Origin: an uncultured cyanobacterium
GTDB taxonomy: Bacteria > Cyanobacteriota > Cyanobacteriia > Cyanobacteriales > Nostocaceae
NCBI GenBank assembly: GCA_903903925.1
Contig: CAIVAU010000177.1
Span: 1 to 48,221 of the forward strand
Length of the DNA stretch: 48,221 nucleotides
Direction of reading: 5' to 3'
Positions 8,890-17,377 of this stretch are shown here, one piece after another. How positions within the stretch are numbered: position 1 is the first letter of the stretch; every line of letters begins with the position of its first letter. The notes under the pieces were generated by a model that was not told where the DNA came from, did not search any database, and worked only from the letters and a program-made list of their open reading frames with translations. Made by a program: the position numbers and the translations under genes.

Positions 8890-9984
8890 ATGAGCATTTT
8901 TCGACCTTTGACAAGCAGATGGAGATCGCCTAGTCTACTGATATTTTTAGCTGGTATAGTTCTCGCTCTTGTTCTCAGTAGTATAGCGACTCCCAGTAAA
9001 ACCCTCACGCGAGACAAATTCCTCTGGCCATTTTCCCCAACATCGCCTTGGAATATGCCCATCGGTTCAGGTGCGCGTTATGTACCAGCGCACATCGGTC
9101 GTGCTGGCGCTATTGGGGTAGATCAAGAGTACTTCTTTAAGCTCAAGAAAGGCGATCCATTGCGTCAATTATATGAGCCTGGTGCGTGGGGTGAGGGGCG
9201 TTGTACAGGCACTAAACCTGTGGGAATTCCACCACTACCCATTCCAGACAACTTAATTGTTCCAGATGCTACAAGTAAGCCATATAGCACACCCAACAAT
9301 GCTTCAGCCTTTCTGATGCTCGATGGTAAAACTTTAGTGCAGATTGAACCCCTCGCTCGTTGTAAACCCGGAGGTCCACTCTATGGTTTCCATTACAATC
9401 ATGACGAAGATATTTATGGAGAGGGAATAGGCGGATCGCATTTTGGTTCAGGTCTTTCTGCTATTGGTGGTTCTATTCGCAAAAGTGAACTTACTAGTAA
9501 TCAGCCGATTCGTCACGCATTAAAAGTTCTTCTGTGGGGAGAAAAATACCTTTACTACTCAAAGGATATTCCTGGTCACCGCTGGCCTGCAGAACTTGCA
9601 GATCATAATGCAGCTAACCAGTATCATGGTAAAAACCCCGCGCTTGTGGAAGGATCGCTACTGGCAATTCCTCCAAAGGTAACCGAAGCCAGTCTCAACT
9701 TACAAACACAACCTGCGAAAAAGCTGTTTCATGCCTTGCAAAATTATGGTGCTTACGTTGTTGATGACACAGGTTGGGACAATCATTTGATTGCAGTGGA
9801 AAAAGGTGTTTTGGAAGAGTTTCACAAGACCTTCGGCTACAATTTCCAAGGTGCAAGCGGAAAGTTCTATGAAGACTGTATGAAGCTATTCCAAGCGCTT
9901 CATATTGTTGATAACAATGGACCGAAAAGCGTTGGTGGTGGTGGGACCCCCCGTGTAGCTCTGGCTCCACCTATTAGGAACTGA
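8890..9984 (+). CDS. Secreted protein of unknown function, paralog 2
   Basis: This 364-residue paralog of the protein at 6037 has the same layout. A short cytoplasmic N-terminus and hydrophobic SLLIFLAGIVLALVLSSIA are followed by a shorter linker and FLWPFSPTSPWNMPIGS. The same blocks recur (GGPLYGFHY, HFGSGLSAIGGSIRKSEL, RWPAELAD, NPALVEGSLLAIPP, YGAYVVDDTGWD, and the glycine-rich end VGGGGTPR). The Thr-rich linker is about 13 residues shorter. The start is fixed by GGAG at 8876-8879 and by a 27-bp block (8876-8902) identical to that of paralog 1, which shows that the duplication included the ribosome-binding site. Its TGA is 1 nt before the ATG of the DNA methyltransferase gene. Function unknown. 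Confidence 0.75.
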   Translation: MSIFRPLTSRWRSPSLLIFLAGIVLALVLSSIATPSKTLTRDKFLWPFSPTSPWNMPIGSGARYVPAHIGRAGAIGVDQEYFFKLKKGDPLRQLYEPGAWGEGRCTGTKPVGIPPLPIPDNLIVPDATSKPYSTPNNASAFLMLDGKTLVQIEPLARCKPGGPLYGFHYNHDEDIYGEGIGGSHFGSGLSAIGGSIRKSELTSNQPIRHALKVLLWGEKYLYYSKDIPGHRWPAELADHNAANQYHGKNPALVEGSLLAIPPKVTEASLNLQTQPAKKLFHALQNYGAYVVDDTGWDNHLIAVEKGVLEEFHKTFGYNFQGASGKFYEDCMKLFQALHIVDNNGPKSVGGGGTPRVALAPPIRN

Positions 9985-9985
9985 G

Positions 9986-10993
9986 ATGAAACTAGAACGC
10001 CGTCCTAACTACGAAACGAAGTTTGGTGCTGCCTATTTGGGGAACAGCTTAGAACTAATGACAGCCATTCCTAATAGCAGTATTGACCTTATTTGTACCT
10101 CACCCCCATTTGCCTTGCTACGCAAAAAAGAGTATGGCAATGTTGATGCGGATGAATATGTAGAATGGTTTAAAGATTTTGCGTTGCATTTTTACCGTAT
10201 TCTCAAACCAACGGGTTCGCTTGTGATTGATATTGGCGGTAGCTGGATTAAAGGTGTTCCAGTACGCTCTCTTTATCAATTTGAGTTAGTTATTAGCTTG
10301 TGCAAATCTAAAGAAAGAGGGGGTATAGGCTTTTATTTGGCACAGGAATTGTACTGGTATAACCCGGCAAAACTGCCGACCCCGGCTGAATGGGTTACAG
10401 TCCGCAGAGAAAGAGTTAAAGATGCTGTGAATACAATCTGGTGGCTGTCTAAAGAACCTCATCCCAAAGCGAATAACATGAGGGTGTTAAAACCCTACAG
10501 TAATTCGATGAAAAATCTTTTAAAGAATGGGTATAAACCGAAAGTTCGACCATCAGGTCATGATATTTCAAGTAAGTTTGGTCTTGATAGAGGGGGTGCT
10601 ATTCCACCAAACATGATCGATGGGCAGATTGATGGGAATAAAACAGAGATAGGTGACCCCATTTTTGTGGGGGATATTGATGCTGAGGATTTAATTCAAC
10701 CCGTGAATGTTATTGCTGCCTCAAATACTGCTTCTAACGACTACTATCAGAGACGGTGCAAGGAAGAAGGTTTTAAACCTCATCCGGCAAGGTTTCCCCA
10801 AGCATTACCTGAGTTTGTCATTCGTCTTTGTACGGAACCTGGCGATATTGTGCTTGATCCGTTTGCTGGTTCTAATATGACAGGACGTGTTGCCGAAACG
10901 TTGCAGCGACGCTGGTTGGCTTTTGAGATTGATCAGAATTATCTTCAAAGTTCAAAGCTGCGATTTGAAGAAAATACACATGAGTTTTGTTGA
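9986..10993 (+). CDS. PvuII-type DNA (cytosine-N4) methyltransferase, apparently solitary
   Basis: The 335-residue beta-class amino methyltransferase has catalytic motif IV TSPPF (38-42) before SAM-binding motif I LDPFAGSN (290-297). Several stretches agree with what I remember of M.PvuII: TSPPFALxRKKEYGN, EYVxWF, KLPxPxEWV, RVKDAVNTxWW, RPSGHDI, GGxIPPN and HPARFPxxLPEF. M.PvuII modifies CAGCTG at cytosine N4, so CAGCTG is the leading prediction for specificity. No restriction endonuclease or C-protein gene flanks it, so it looks like an orphan methylase. Its ATG lies 1 nt after the stop of the secreted paralog, suggesting translational coupling with a functionally unrelated gene. The AT content resembles its neighbours. 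Confidence 0.92.
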   Translation: MKLERRPNYETKFGAAYLGNSLELMTAIPNSSIDLICTSPPFALLRKKEYGNVDADEYVEWFKDFALHFYRILKPTGSLVIDIGGSWIKGVPVRSLYQFELVISLCKSKERGGIGFYLAQELYWYNPAKLPTPAEWVTVRRERVKDAVNTIWWLSKEPHPKANNMRVLKPYSNSMKNLLKNGYKPKVRPSGHDISSKFGLDRGGAIPPNMIDGQIDGNKTEIGDPIFVGDIDAEDLIQPVNVIAASNTASNDYYQRRCKEEGFKPHPARFPQALPEFVIRLCTEPGDIVLDPFAGSNMTGRVAETLQRRWLAFEIDQNYLQSSKLRFEENTHEFC

Positions 10994-11062
10994 GCCTGCT
11001 GTTGATCTCCCTGCTCCTTCATAAGCAATCCTATTTAAGTTGTAAACAAATCATGCAGGGCT

Positions 11063-11190
11063 GTTAACGGTGGGAGCATCCCAATTATGCAGAAAGACGA
11101 TCAGTAGTGTGAGCCGGAAAGCTCACGTGTATTATAAGCGAGCAAAATGCTCGCACTACGAATTTTCAAAAATGGGATGCACCCGTTAAC
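11063..11190. repeat. MITE-like palindromic element with internal hairpins
   Basis: A 128-bp non-coding element bounded by GTTAAC (11063-11068 and 11185-11190). The left end, GTTAACGGTGGGAGCATCCC, is imperfectly inverted at the right as GGGATGCACCCGTTAAC. Inside are two stems, GTGAGC-CGGAAA-GCTCAC (11109-11126) and GCGAGC-AAAAT-GCTCGC (11138-11154), enclosed by GTAGTG (11104-11109) pairing with CACTAC (11154-11159). The GCGAGCAAAATGCTCGC hairpin resembles small dispersed repeats common in Nostocales. It lies between the convergent methyltransferase and hydrolase genes. No transposase is present. Confidence 0.7.
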
Positions 11191-11235
11191 GGTGGACAGT
11201 CAACAGTCAGCCATCAACAGTCTTAGCAAAGATGT

Positions 11236-12132
11236 TTACAAATCATTTAGGACTGCTATATTGTGTTCTACTCGACCCAAAAATTCAGACAACACCTCCA
11301 GAAATCTTTCTGTTTCTTCCAAATGAGGCATATGTGAACTGTTTTCAAAAAGTACCCACTCTGAACCAGAAATACCAAGATTTAATTTTTCTACACAAGC
11401 TGGGGTTACTTCATCATACCTACCAGAAAGCAGCAGTGTTGGTACAACAATTTCACTCAAGCGGGTTTCAACATTCCAGTCCATGATTTTACCAGCACCC
11501 CGAAATTCTGTACCAGCTTTGCTGTAAGCTTTAGTCAAACAACTAGGCCAAGGGTTTAAACGACATAGAAAATTATGGTTAAAGACTTCTAGGGCACTTT
11601 TATATTCTGGGTCTTGGGTTGTAAGAGCAGTTTCATGCTTATGAATAATCTCTTTAATTTCTTCAGGTAGATCATTCATCAAGTTATAAGCTTCAGTCAC
11701 AAATTGATGAATATTGGCAGGTGTACTAGCCAAAATTAGACTTGCTAATCCAGTTGCTTGAGAAAGGGCATGTTCTAGTGCCAGACAACCACCCCATGAT
11801 TGTCCAAAAAGATGGATTTTCTCTAAATTTAAAGTGCTACGAATGGCAAAAAGTTCGTCTTTAAACAAATCAATGGAATAGAGATTTGTGTCTTCTGCTC
11901 GCTCACTATTTCCACATCCTAGTTGATCGTAGAAAATAACTCGCCTTCCTGTATGAGCGATAGCTTCTAATGGTTCTAAGTAATCGTGGGGTATTCCTGG
12001 CCCTCCATGAAGACACAATAGAGGTAGTTTGCCTTCTGCTTCTTGATCCGGTTTAACAATCCGATACCACACTTGATGATCACGAAATGAAATAAAGCCT
12101 TCAACAGCAGAAGTTGATAAATGTTTATTCAT
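11236..12132 (-). CDS. Alpha/beta hydrolase, proline iminopeptidase-like (S33)
   Basis: The 298-residue cytoplasmic alpha/beta-hydrolase has the oxyanion motif HGGPG (42-46) and the nucleophile elbow GQSWGG (110-115, Ser112), both typical of proline iminopeptidases and related S33 peptidases that remove N-terminal proline or hydrolyse small amides and esters. The catalytic Asp is probably in SGRYDEVTPA and the His in SSHMPHLEE near the C-terminus. The length fits the family. It is the last gene of the minus-strand block, separated from glf by about 130 bp with a hairpin, so it may be transcribed separately. The substrate cannot be inferred; a role in polysaccharide synthesis is not supported beyond position. 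Confidence 0.88.
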   Translation of the reverse strand: MNKHLSTSAVEGFISFRDHQVWYRIVKPDQEAEGKLPLLCLHGGPGIPHDYLEPLEAIAHTGRRVIFYDQLGCGNSERAEDTNLYSIDLFKDELFAIRSTLNLEKIHLFGQSWGGCLALEHALSQATGLASLILASTPANIHQFVTEAYNLMNDLPEEIKEIIHKHETALTTQDPEYKSALEVFNHNFLCRLNPWPSCLTKAYSKAGTEFRGAGKIMDWNVETRLSEIVVPTLLLSGRYDEVTPACVEKLNLGISGSEWVLFENSSHMPHLEETERFLEVLSEFLGRVEHNIAVLNDL

Positions 12133-12214
12133 ACACTAATTGAAAGAGGGAGTAGGGGGAGAAAAAGGCATTTTCATGCAAGGCTTGTGAAATTTTTTCA
12201 TTGGGACTGCTTTG

Positions 12215-12252
12215 AAGATGGGGATGAACAATGCACTCAATTTCCCCATCTT
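12215..12252. terminator. Hairpin downstream of glf
   Basis: AAGATGGGG (12215-12223) pairs exactly with CCCCATCTT (12244-12252) around a 20-nt loop, 11 bp beyond the glf stop codon. The T-rich tail (TTTT) is on the plus-strand side, whereas glf is on the minus strand, so an intrinsic terminator for glf is only a possibility. Confidence 0.4.
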
Positions 12253-12263
12253 TTAATGTGCGC

Positions 12264-13400
12264 TTAAATAGAACTTTCTCCCTGCACCACTTCTTTCTCA
12301 AACAAGCTCAAAGCTCGCAATGCAGCCTGATCCATGTCGTAATACTTATATTCAGCCAGTCGTCCAGCAAAGATGACTGAACCGTTCAGTTTCTGAACCT
12401 CTTTGAGGTATAAGTCATAACGCTCACGGTTTTCCTCATGTAGGATTGGGTAATAAGGGTCATTTTTACCTGGTACATAAGCTTGAGGATACTCCATTAC
12501 CAATGTGGTTTTGGGTGAAGTTTGCCCCGATAGATACTTTTGTTCAGTAATACGGGTAATATCGTATTCGTTGGGATAATTAACTGTACCTACTTCCTGG
12601 TAATGTTCCTGATCTAGGGTATCAAATTGAAAGCGTAAGCTGCGATAAGGGAGTTCACCATACATATAGTCAAAGAAGGTATCAATTGGACCCGTGTAAA
12701 CCATGCGGTTGAAGGTGATGTCCTTAATAACTTCACGATAATCCGCGTTCAAGAGTACCTTGATATTGGGGTGAGTCAGCATCCGGCGGAACATTTCGGT
12801 ATAGCCAAGCTTTGGCATTGCTTGGTAAGGATCTTGAAAGTATCGATCATCTCTGCTGATATAGACTGGAACTCGCCCTGTTACCCCACGGTCGAGATCT
12901 TCTGGCTTCATTCCCCACTGCTTGAGTGTGTAGCGGTAGAAGACATTGTCATAAATATAGTTAGCTAAAAATTCCAAATCTCCGATCGCACTTTCACGCA
13001 ACTTGAGAATTGGGACTTTGACCCCAAAGCCAAAGTGTTCTAGAAGCTGTTCCTCTAGTTTTTCAGCGTAGCGAGGAGGAAAAAGCGCGTAAAGTGAATT
13101 CAAATTGAATGGGATAGGAACCTTCTTCCCTTCCACCACACCAAGCACATGGTGATAGTAGTGTCTCCACTCAGTGAATTGAGATAAGTAATCCCAGACT
13201 TTTTTTGATTTGGTGTGGAAAATATGGGGTCCGTACTTGTGTACTAAGATGCCATGCTCATTGTAATGGTCGTAGGCATTGCCACCAATGTGGTCTCGCC
13301 GTTCTACAATTAGCACTCGTTGTGCGAGTTGATTTGCAATTCGTTCAGCCAGCACACAGCCTGAATATCCAGCCCCGACAATCAGCCAATCTACTTTCAT
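12264..13400 (-). CDS. glf: UDP-galactopyranose mutase
   Basis: Glf is a flavoenzyme that interconverts UDP-galactopyranose and UDP-galactofuranose in the cytoplasm. The 378-residue product has the FAD dinucleotide-binding start DWLIVGAGYSGCVLAERIA (4-22), then ERRDHIGGNAYD and KYGPHIFHT. Further characteristic segments are VPIPFNLNSLYALFP, YTLKQWG, VPVYISRDDRYF, YTGPIDTFFDY and GRLAEYKYYDMDQ at the end. Full family length. An AAGGA lies 8 nt before the ATG. It is directly downstream of two GlfT2-like galactofuranosyltransferase genes (46 bp gap), so the donor and its users are made from neighbouring genes. Confidence 0.97.
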   Translation of the reverse strand: MKVDWLIVGAGYSGCVLAERIANQLAQRVLIVERRDHIGGNAYDHYNEHGILVHKYGPHIFHTKSKKVWDYLSQFTEWRHYYHHVLGVVEGKKVPIPFNLNSLYALFPPRYAEKLEEQLLEHFGFGVKVPILKLRESAIGDLEFLANYIYDNVFYRYTLKQWGMKPEDLDRGVTGRVPVYISRDDRYFQDPYQAMPKLGYTEMFRRMLTHPNIKVLLNADYREVIKDITFNRMVYTGPIDTFFDYMYGELPYRSLRFQFDTLDQEHYQEVGTVNYPNEYDITRITEQKYLSGQTSPKTTLVMEYPQAYVPGKNDPYYPILHEENRERYDLYLKEVQKLNGSVIFAGRLAEYKYYDMDQAALRALSLFEKEVVQGESSI

Positions 13401-13445
13401 GTTGTTTGTCCTTACTTGGAATAATTTAGATGTTTAAACTTGGCT

Positions 13446-15278
13446 TTACCTATGAGGTTCAAGGTAATTCTGCCAAAATCGAATAGATGTCAAATTATTT
13501 GCAGCTTGTCTCCACTCTGCACTTACATCTGACCATCTCAACCTACCTGTGATCACAGATTTAACCCAGGCAAATAAAATATGAATACCTGCTTTACTAT
13601 CCAGTTCATTTTGATAAGAGTGAGTCATTTCATTTACGAAAAAAATCAATCTTTTTTTAGCAAATCCTTTACAAACAGATTCACGATCTTCTTCTTTAAT
13701 GGCATCTCGAACGAACACAATCGAATCTTGAATGAAAAAGTTCGGAAGTAATTGACCGTTAAGCGTTAACAAGCTAATGATTTTTTTAAATTTTCCAATT
13801 TTTGTAATTTGATAACCTTCATTATTAGTGATGTTATTAGCTACTATAGTTTGGCTTTTATGACTTTTACTATATTCACAAATCGAAGAATGGATAATCT
13901 CTGGTTCAAGGCTTCTAATGAAATTGGGCCCTTGCATATAATCTTCAAAAGCTTTGACATACATTTGTGCAGAGTTATAGTCAAATCGTAATAAATGATA
14001 AATGATATCTACTGTTAAAGATTTTACTGCACTAACATATGTGAGCGAACCATGAATTGAATTTGTTATGAGTTTATTACGAGAATAATAATAAAAATCC
14101 CAACCAGGCTTTTTAGCATAAAAGGGTTCATGCCACACGGCTAAAGATGGGAAAGCAACTATTCCAAGTTCACATTTTTCGTTGATTCTTAAACCAAACT
14201 CCATGTCGTCTATTTTGATAAAAAATGGTAATGGTAATCCAATCTTTTCAACCAGTTCTTTAGAAAAAGAGAAAAACCAAAATCCTCCATAATCTATATT
14301 GTCTTCCACCAAAAGAAAGTTAAGCGAAGTCGTGTGACGTAGATCAAGATTTTGCTTGAGAGGGGTGACTGTGAACGGGCTATATCTGGAGTTTCCCTCA
14401 TTGTCAAAGTCTTTATTATAGAGTGCGCCAGCTTCATACAAAATATGCTTTTTGTATAAATCTAGCATACTTCCAGCTACGGCAAAATCCTGCTGTGCGT
14501 ACTCATATAAAGAAAAAAGCCTGTAGATAACTTCACTGTCTAACTCTATATCGTCATCCATGAATAAGAAGTGGGTATAAACATCTTCCTGCAACGCCTC
14601 AATCAGCCCCCTAGTAAAACCTCCACTTCCACCGACATTGCGATTAGAGATCAGCTGAACTCTATAATCTTCAAACTCACTTTGATTGAGGGTTTTGCCA
14701 TTATCAACAACAAATATTTTGAACTTCTTCTCCTGTAAAAAGCTATCTTGTAAAATCCCGTTAACTGTCTTTTTTACATAGGCTTCTTTTTTGTAGGTAC
14801 AAGTGATGATACCTAAGGAGATATCCCGATGCTTTTCTTGTTCGGTAACAACTAACCCTTCTGTAAACAAACCTCGTTCACTCAAGCAAGTTATTTCCAA
14901 ATAAATTCGACCAGCATCTTGGCTTTGCTTGAGTTCTGGCAATACAATTTTTACGTGTTCTGATAGTTGACACCCTTGAACTGTCTGGCGATGAATGAGT
15001 TCTTTTGTACTTGTCTCGTCTGTTTCTCGATAAGCAGCTACCTCAAAGTCACCCTCAAGCTTTAGTAGATAGTAAAGAGAGCTAAGAGTTGTATATTTCG
15101 TATAAAATTTCTCGTAGATTGAGTTGAAGTACGTATTAAAAGATATGGTGCTACCTTCATGCACAGTAATTTCGCGATCGCCTAGATGAAAATCTATGGA
15201 TGTATCTTCAGCCAACTTGACGTATAAATCTGACGTTTCAGATGTCTGAGGTAATTGCACTCTGCTGACGACTTTCAT
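13446..15278 (-). CDS. GlfT2-like galactofuranosyltransferase (copy A)
   Basis: The 610-residue protein has the architecture of mycobacterial GlfT2-type galactofuranosyltransferases. An N-terminal beta-sandwich (about 1-140) precedes a GT-A domain starting SLGIITCTYKKEAYVKKTV. The NVGGSGGFTRG motif (214-224) and the metal-binding MDDDIELD (240-247) are followed by a conserved VWHEPFYAKK containing the probable metal or base histidine, and a C-terminal helical region. These enzymes transfer galactofuranose from UDP-Galf processively onto a lipid-linked acceptor at the inner face of the membrane. It is adjacent to glf and to a paralog (copy B) of the same layout, evidently a tandem duplication followed by divergence. 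The family's length (about 610-640) is matched. Linkage specificity cannot be predicted. Confidence 0.92.
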   Translation of the reverse strand: MKVVSRVQLPQTSETSDLYVKLAEDTSIDFHLGDREITVHEGSTISFNTYFNSIYEKFYTKYTTLSSLYYLLKLEGDFEVAAYRETDETSTKELIHRQTVQGCQLSEHVKIVLPELKQSQDAGRIYLEITCLSERGLFTEGLVVTEQEKHRDISLGIITCTYKKEAYVKKTVNGILQDSFLQEKKFKIFVVDNGKTLNQSEFEDYRVQLISNRNVGGSGGFTRGLIEALQEDVYTHFLFMDDDIELDSEVIYRLFSLYEYAQQDFAVAGSMLDLYKKHILYEAGALYNKDFDNEGNSRYSPFTVTPLKQNLDLRHTTSLNFLLVEDNIDYGGFWFFSFSKELVEKIGLPLPFFIKIDDMEFGLRINEKCELGIVAFPSLAVWHEPFYAKKPGWDFYYYSRNKLITNSIHGSLTYVSAVKSLTVDIIYHLLRFDYNSAQMYVKAFEDYMQGPNFIRSLEPEIIHSSICEYSKSHKSQTIVANNITNNEGYQITKIGKFKKIISLLTLNGQLLPNFFIQDSIVFVRDAIKEEDRESVCKGFAKKRLIFFVNEMTHSYQNELDSKAGIHILFAWVKSVITGRLRWSDVSAEWRQAANNLTSIRFWQNYLEPHR

Positions 15279-15354
15279 ATGCTTTCTAGTCCTTATTTTG
15301 ATATTGAAACTTAGTCTTTCTTCTTGGTTTCAAGGTAATTTTGGTTGGAGAAAT

Positions 15355-17247
15355 TCACAATTTCGTACTTGCATAAGTTGCTCCTTCCTTTTGTTCTTCA
15401 ACTTGCTGATCAAGTTTGAGATATTTATTCCAAAACTCGCTCGAAGTTAATTCCTCAAATGAGTTTCGCCAATTAGCGCTCACCGATGACCAGCGCACAG
15501 AACTACTCGCAGCTACAAATAACCACTTGAGTAAAATACTAATTCCTGTCACTCGATTCATTTCATACTGCTGCATACTACTATTGCCTTCTCGGTAGAC
15601 AATCATGCGCTTGCTGCGATATACTTTAGGCCACAAATCTGTATGCTCAGATGTCATCAAATAAAGCACATTTGTTTTACTCAGTAAAAATTCAGGTAAT
15701 AGATGACCATTCAGTGTTAAAAAACCAATCAGCATTTTGCCCAATGAATAACGTTGGTTGTTGATAGCACTCGCAGTCTCAGATGCATGAAGGTCAGCGA
15801 TTGAGTCTACTGCAACGGTTTGACTGCTATAGGTTTTGCTTAAATTAACCACCTCAGCATGTAAAGCCTCTGGGTCTTTCTGCTTGAGGAAATTAGGACC
15901 TTTCATATAGTCCACAAACCCTCTCAACATTGCCTCGGCAGAATTATAATCGAATACAAAAAGCTTGTATAGCAAAACTTTCGTAAAAAACTTGACTGCA
16001 TCAAAATATCCCAGGGAATTGCGAGTTGCATGGGTAACTAAATGGTTACGATAGTCGTAGTAATTATTCCAGGTAATAGCTTTTGCATAGAAAGGTTCAT
16101 GCCAAACTGCGATACCCGGAAAGCCTACAATTGATTTACCAAGCCGCTCTTTAATTCTTACTCCAAACTCGACATCATCTACTTTGATAAAGAAGGGAAG
16201 TAAAAGTTTCGCCTGTTTGAGAAGATTTGTAGAGAAAGAGAAAAACCAGAAACCACCAAAATCTGTGTCATCCTCTGATAGCAAAAGATTTATGTCGCTA
16301 GTTTTGGCTAAATTGAGTCTCTGCTTTGGAGCAAAAGTCACAAAAGGACTATATACGAAATTCCCATCCATTCCGCGATATTTACCATAGATTGATCCTG
16401 CATCACATAACATATTTTTTTGATACAAATCCAGCATACTGCCGGCTACAACAAAATCCTGGTCAGTATATTCATACACGGAAATTAACCGATATATAGA
16501 CTCACTTTCTAAATCAATGTCATCATCCATCAACAGTAAATGTGTATAGCAATTTTCTTGCAAGGCTTGAATCAGCCCACGAGTAAAGCCTCCTGAACCA
16601 CCAAAGTTTTTGTGAGGAATGAGTTTAACCTTCGAGTTTTCAAATTCTTCAGCTTTTAGAGTCATCCCATTATCAACAATGAAAACCTTGTATTGCTTCT
16701 CTTTGAGAGAATTATCTGCCAAAATTGTGCTGACTGTTTTTCTCAGATAAGTTTCCTTTTTGAAAGTACAGGTAATTATCCCTAAGGAGACTTCTCTGAG
16801 TTTTGGCTGATGAGTTGCAATGCATCCTCCACTAAAAATACCCCGTTCACTGAGGCAGGTAATTTCAAGATAAGCCCTACCAATTTCCTCACTTCGCCAA
16901 CGATGGGGTAAGGCTACTTTCACAGGTTCAGCTAACTGGCAATTCTCAAAACTTTCTTCAAAGAGAATATCCCTGTTTTTGCTCTTCACTAATTCACGAT
17001 AAAGAAATACTCGAAAATCTCCTTGGAGATTCAGTAAGTAATGGAGAGAATTTAGCTCAGTATATTTAGCGTAGAATACTTCGTAGAATGAATTGAAGTA
17101 TGTATTAAATGACACTATAGTGTTTCTGGATAAGACAGCGGTTGATCCTTCCGGCGAGAGGTTTAAAGAAGATCCATCGTGGCATTTTATGTACAAATCA
17201 GAGGTTTCAGTAGTCTGGGGAAATTGAATTCTGCTGATTACGTTCAT
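15355..17247 (-). CDS. GlfT2-like galactofuranosyltransferase (copy B)
   Basis: The 630-residue paralog of the preceding gene has equivalent motifs at identical residue numbers: SLGIITCTFKKETYLRKTV (154-172), NFGGSGGFTRG (214-224), MDDDIDLE (240-247) and VWHEPFYAK. The N-terminal beta domain begins MNVISRIQFPQTTETSDLY, against MKVVSRVQLPQTSETSDLY in copy A, so homology runs from the first residue. It has an extra acidic/polar tail of about 20 residues. AGGA 5 nt upstream of the ATG supports the start. In mycobacteria one GlfT starts and another extends the galactan; two copies beside glf suggest a similar division of labour here, as inference. Confidence 0.92.
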   Translation of the reverse strand: MNVISRIQFPQTTETSDLYIKCHDGSSLNLSPEGSTAVLSRNTIVSFNTYFNSFYEVFYAKYTELNSLHYLLNLQGDFRVFLYRELVKSKNRDILFEESFENCQLAEPVKVALPHRWRSEEIGRAYLEITCLSERGIFSGGCIATHQPKLREVSLGIITCTFKKETYLRKTVSTILADNSLKEKQYKVFIVDNGMTLKAEEFENSKVKLIPHKNFGGSGGFTRGLIQALQENCYTHLLLMDDDIDLESESIYRLISVYEYTDQDFVVAGSMLDLYQKNMLCDAGSIYGKYRGMDGNFVYSPFVTFAPKQRLNLAKTSDINLLLSEDDTDFGGFWFFSFSTNLLKQAKLLLPFFIKVDDVEFGVRIKERLGKSIVGFPGIAVWHEPFYAKAITWNNYYDYRNHLVTHATRNSLGYFDAVKFFTKVLLYKLFVFDYNSAEAMLRGFVDYMKGPNFLKQKDPEALHAEVVNLSKTYSSQTVAVDSIADLHASETASAINNQRYSLGKMLIGFLTLNGHLLPEFLLSKTNVLYLMTSEHTDLWPKVYRSKRMIVYREGNSSMQQYEMNRVTGISILLKWLFVAASSSVRWSSVSANWRNSFEELTSSEFWNKYLKLDQQVEEQKEGATYASTKL

Positions 17248-17377
17248 TGAATTCCTGCCTAGTTTGTACTTATTGTGTTGTGATGGCTTGGTAAGAGCCT
17301 TGAAAATAGGGGACTGTAAGTAGGTGGATAAAAATATTTACACACTACTACCGCTACGCGGAAGTCAAAAGTAATTG

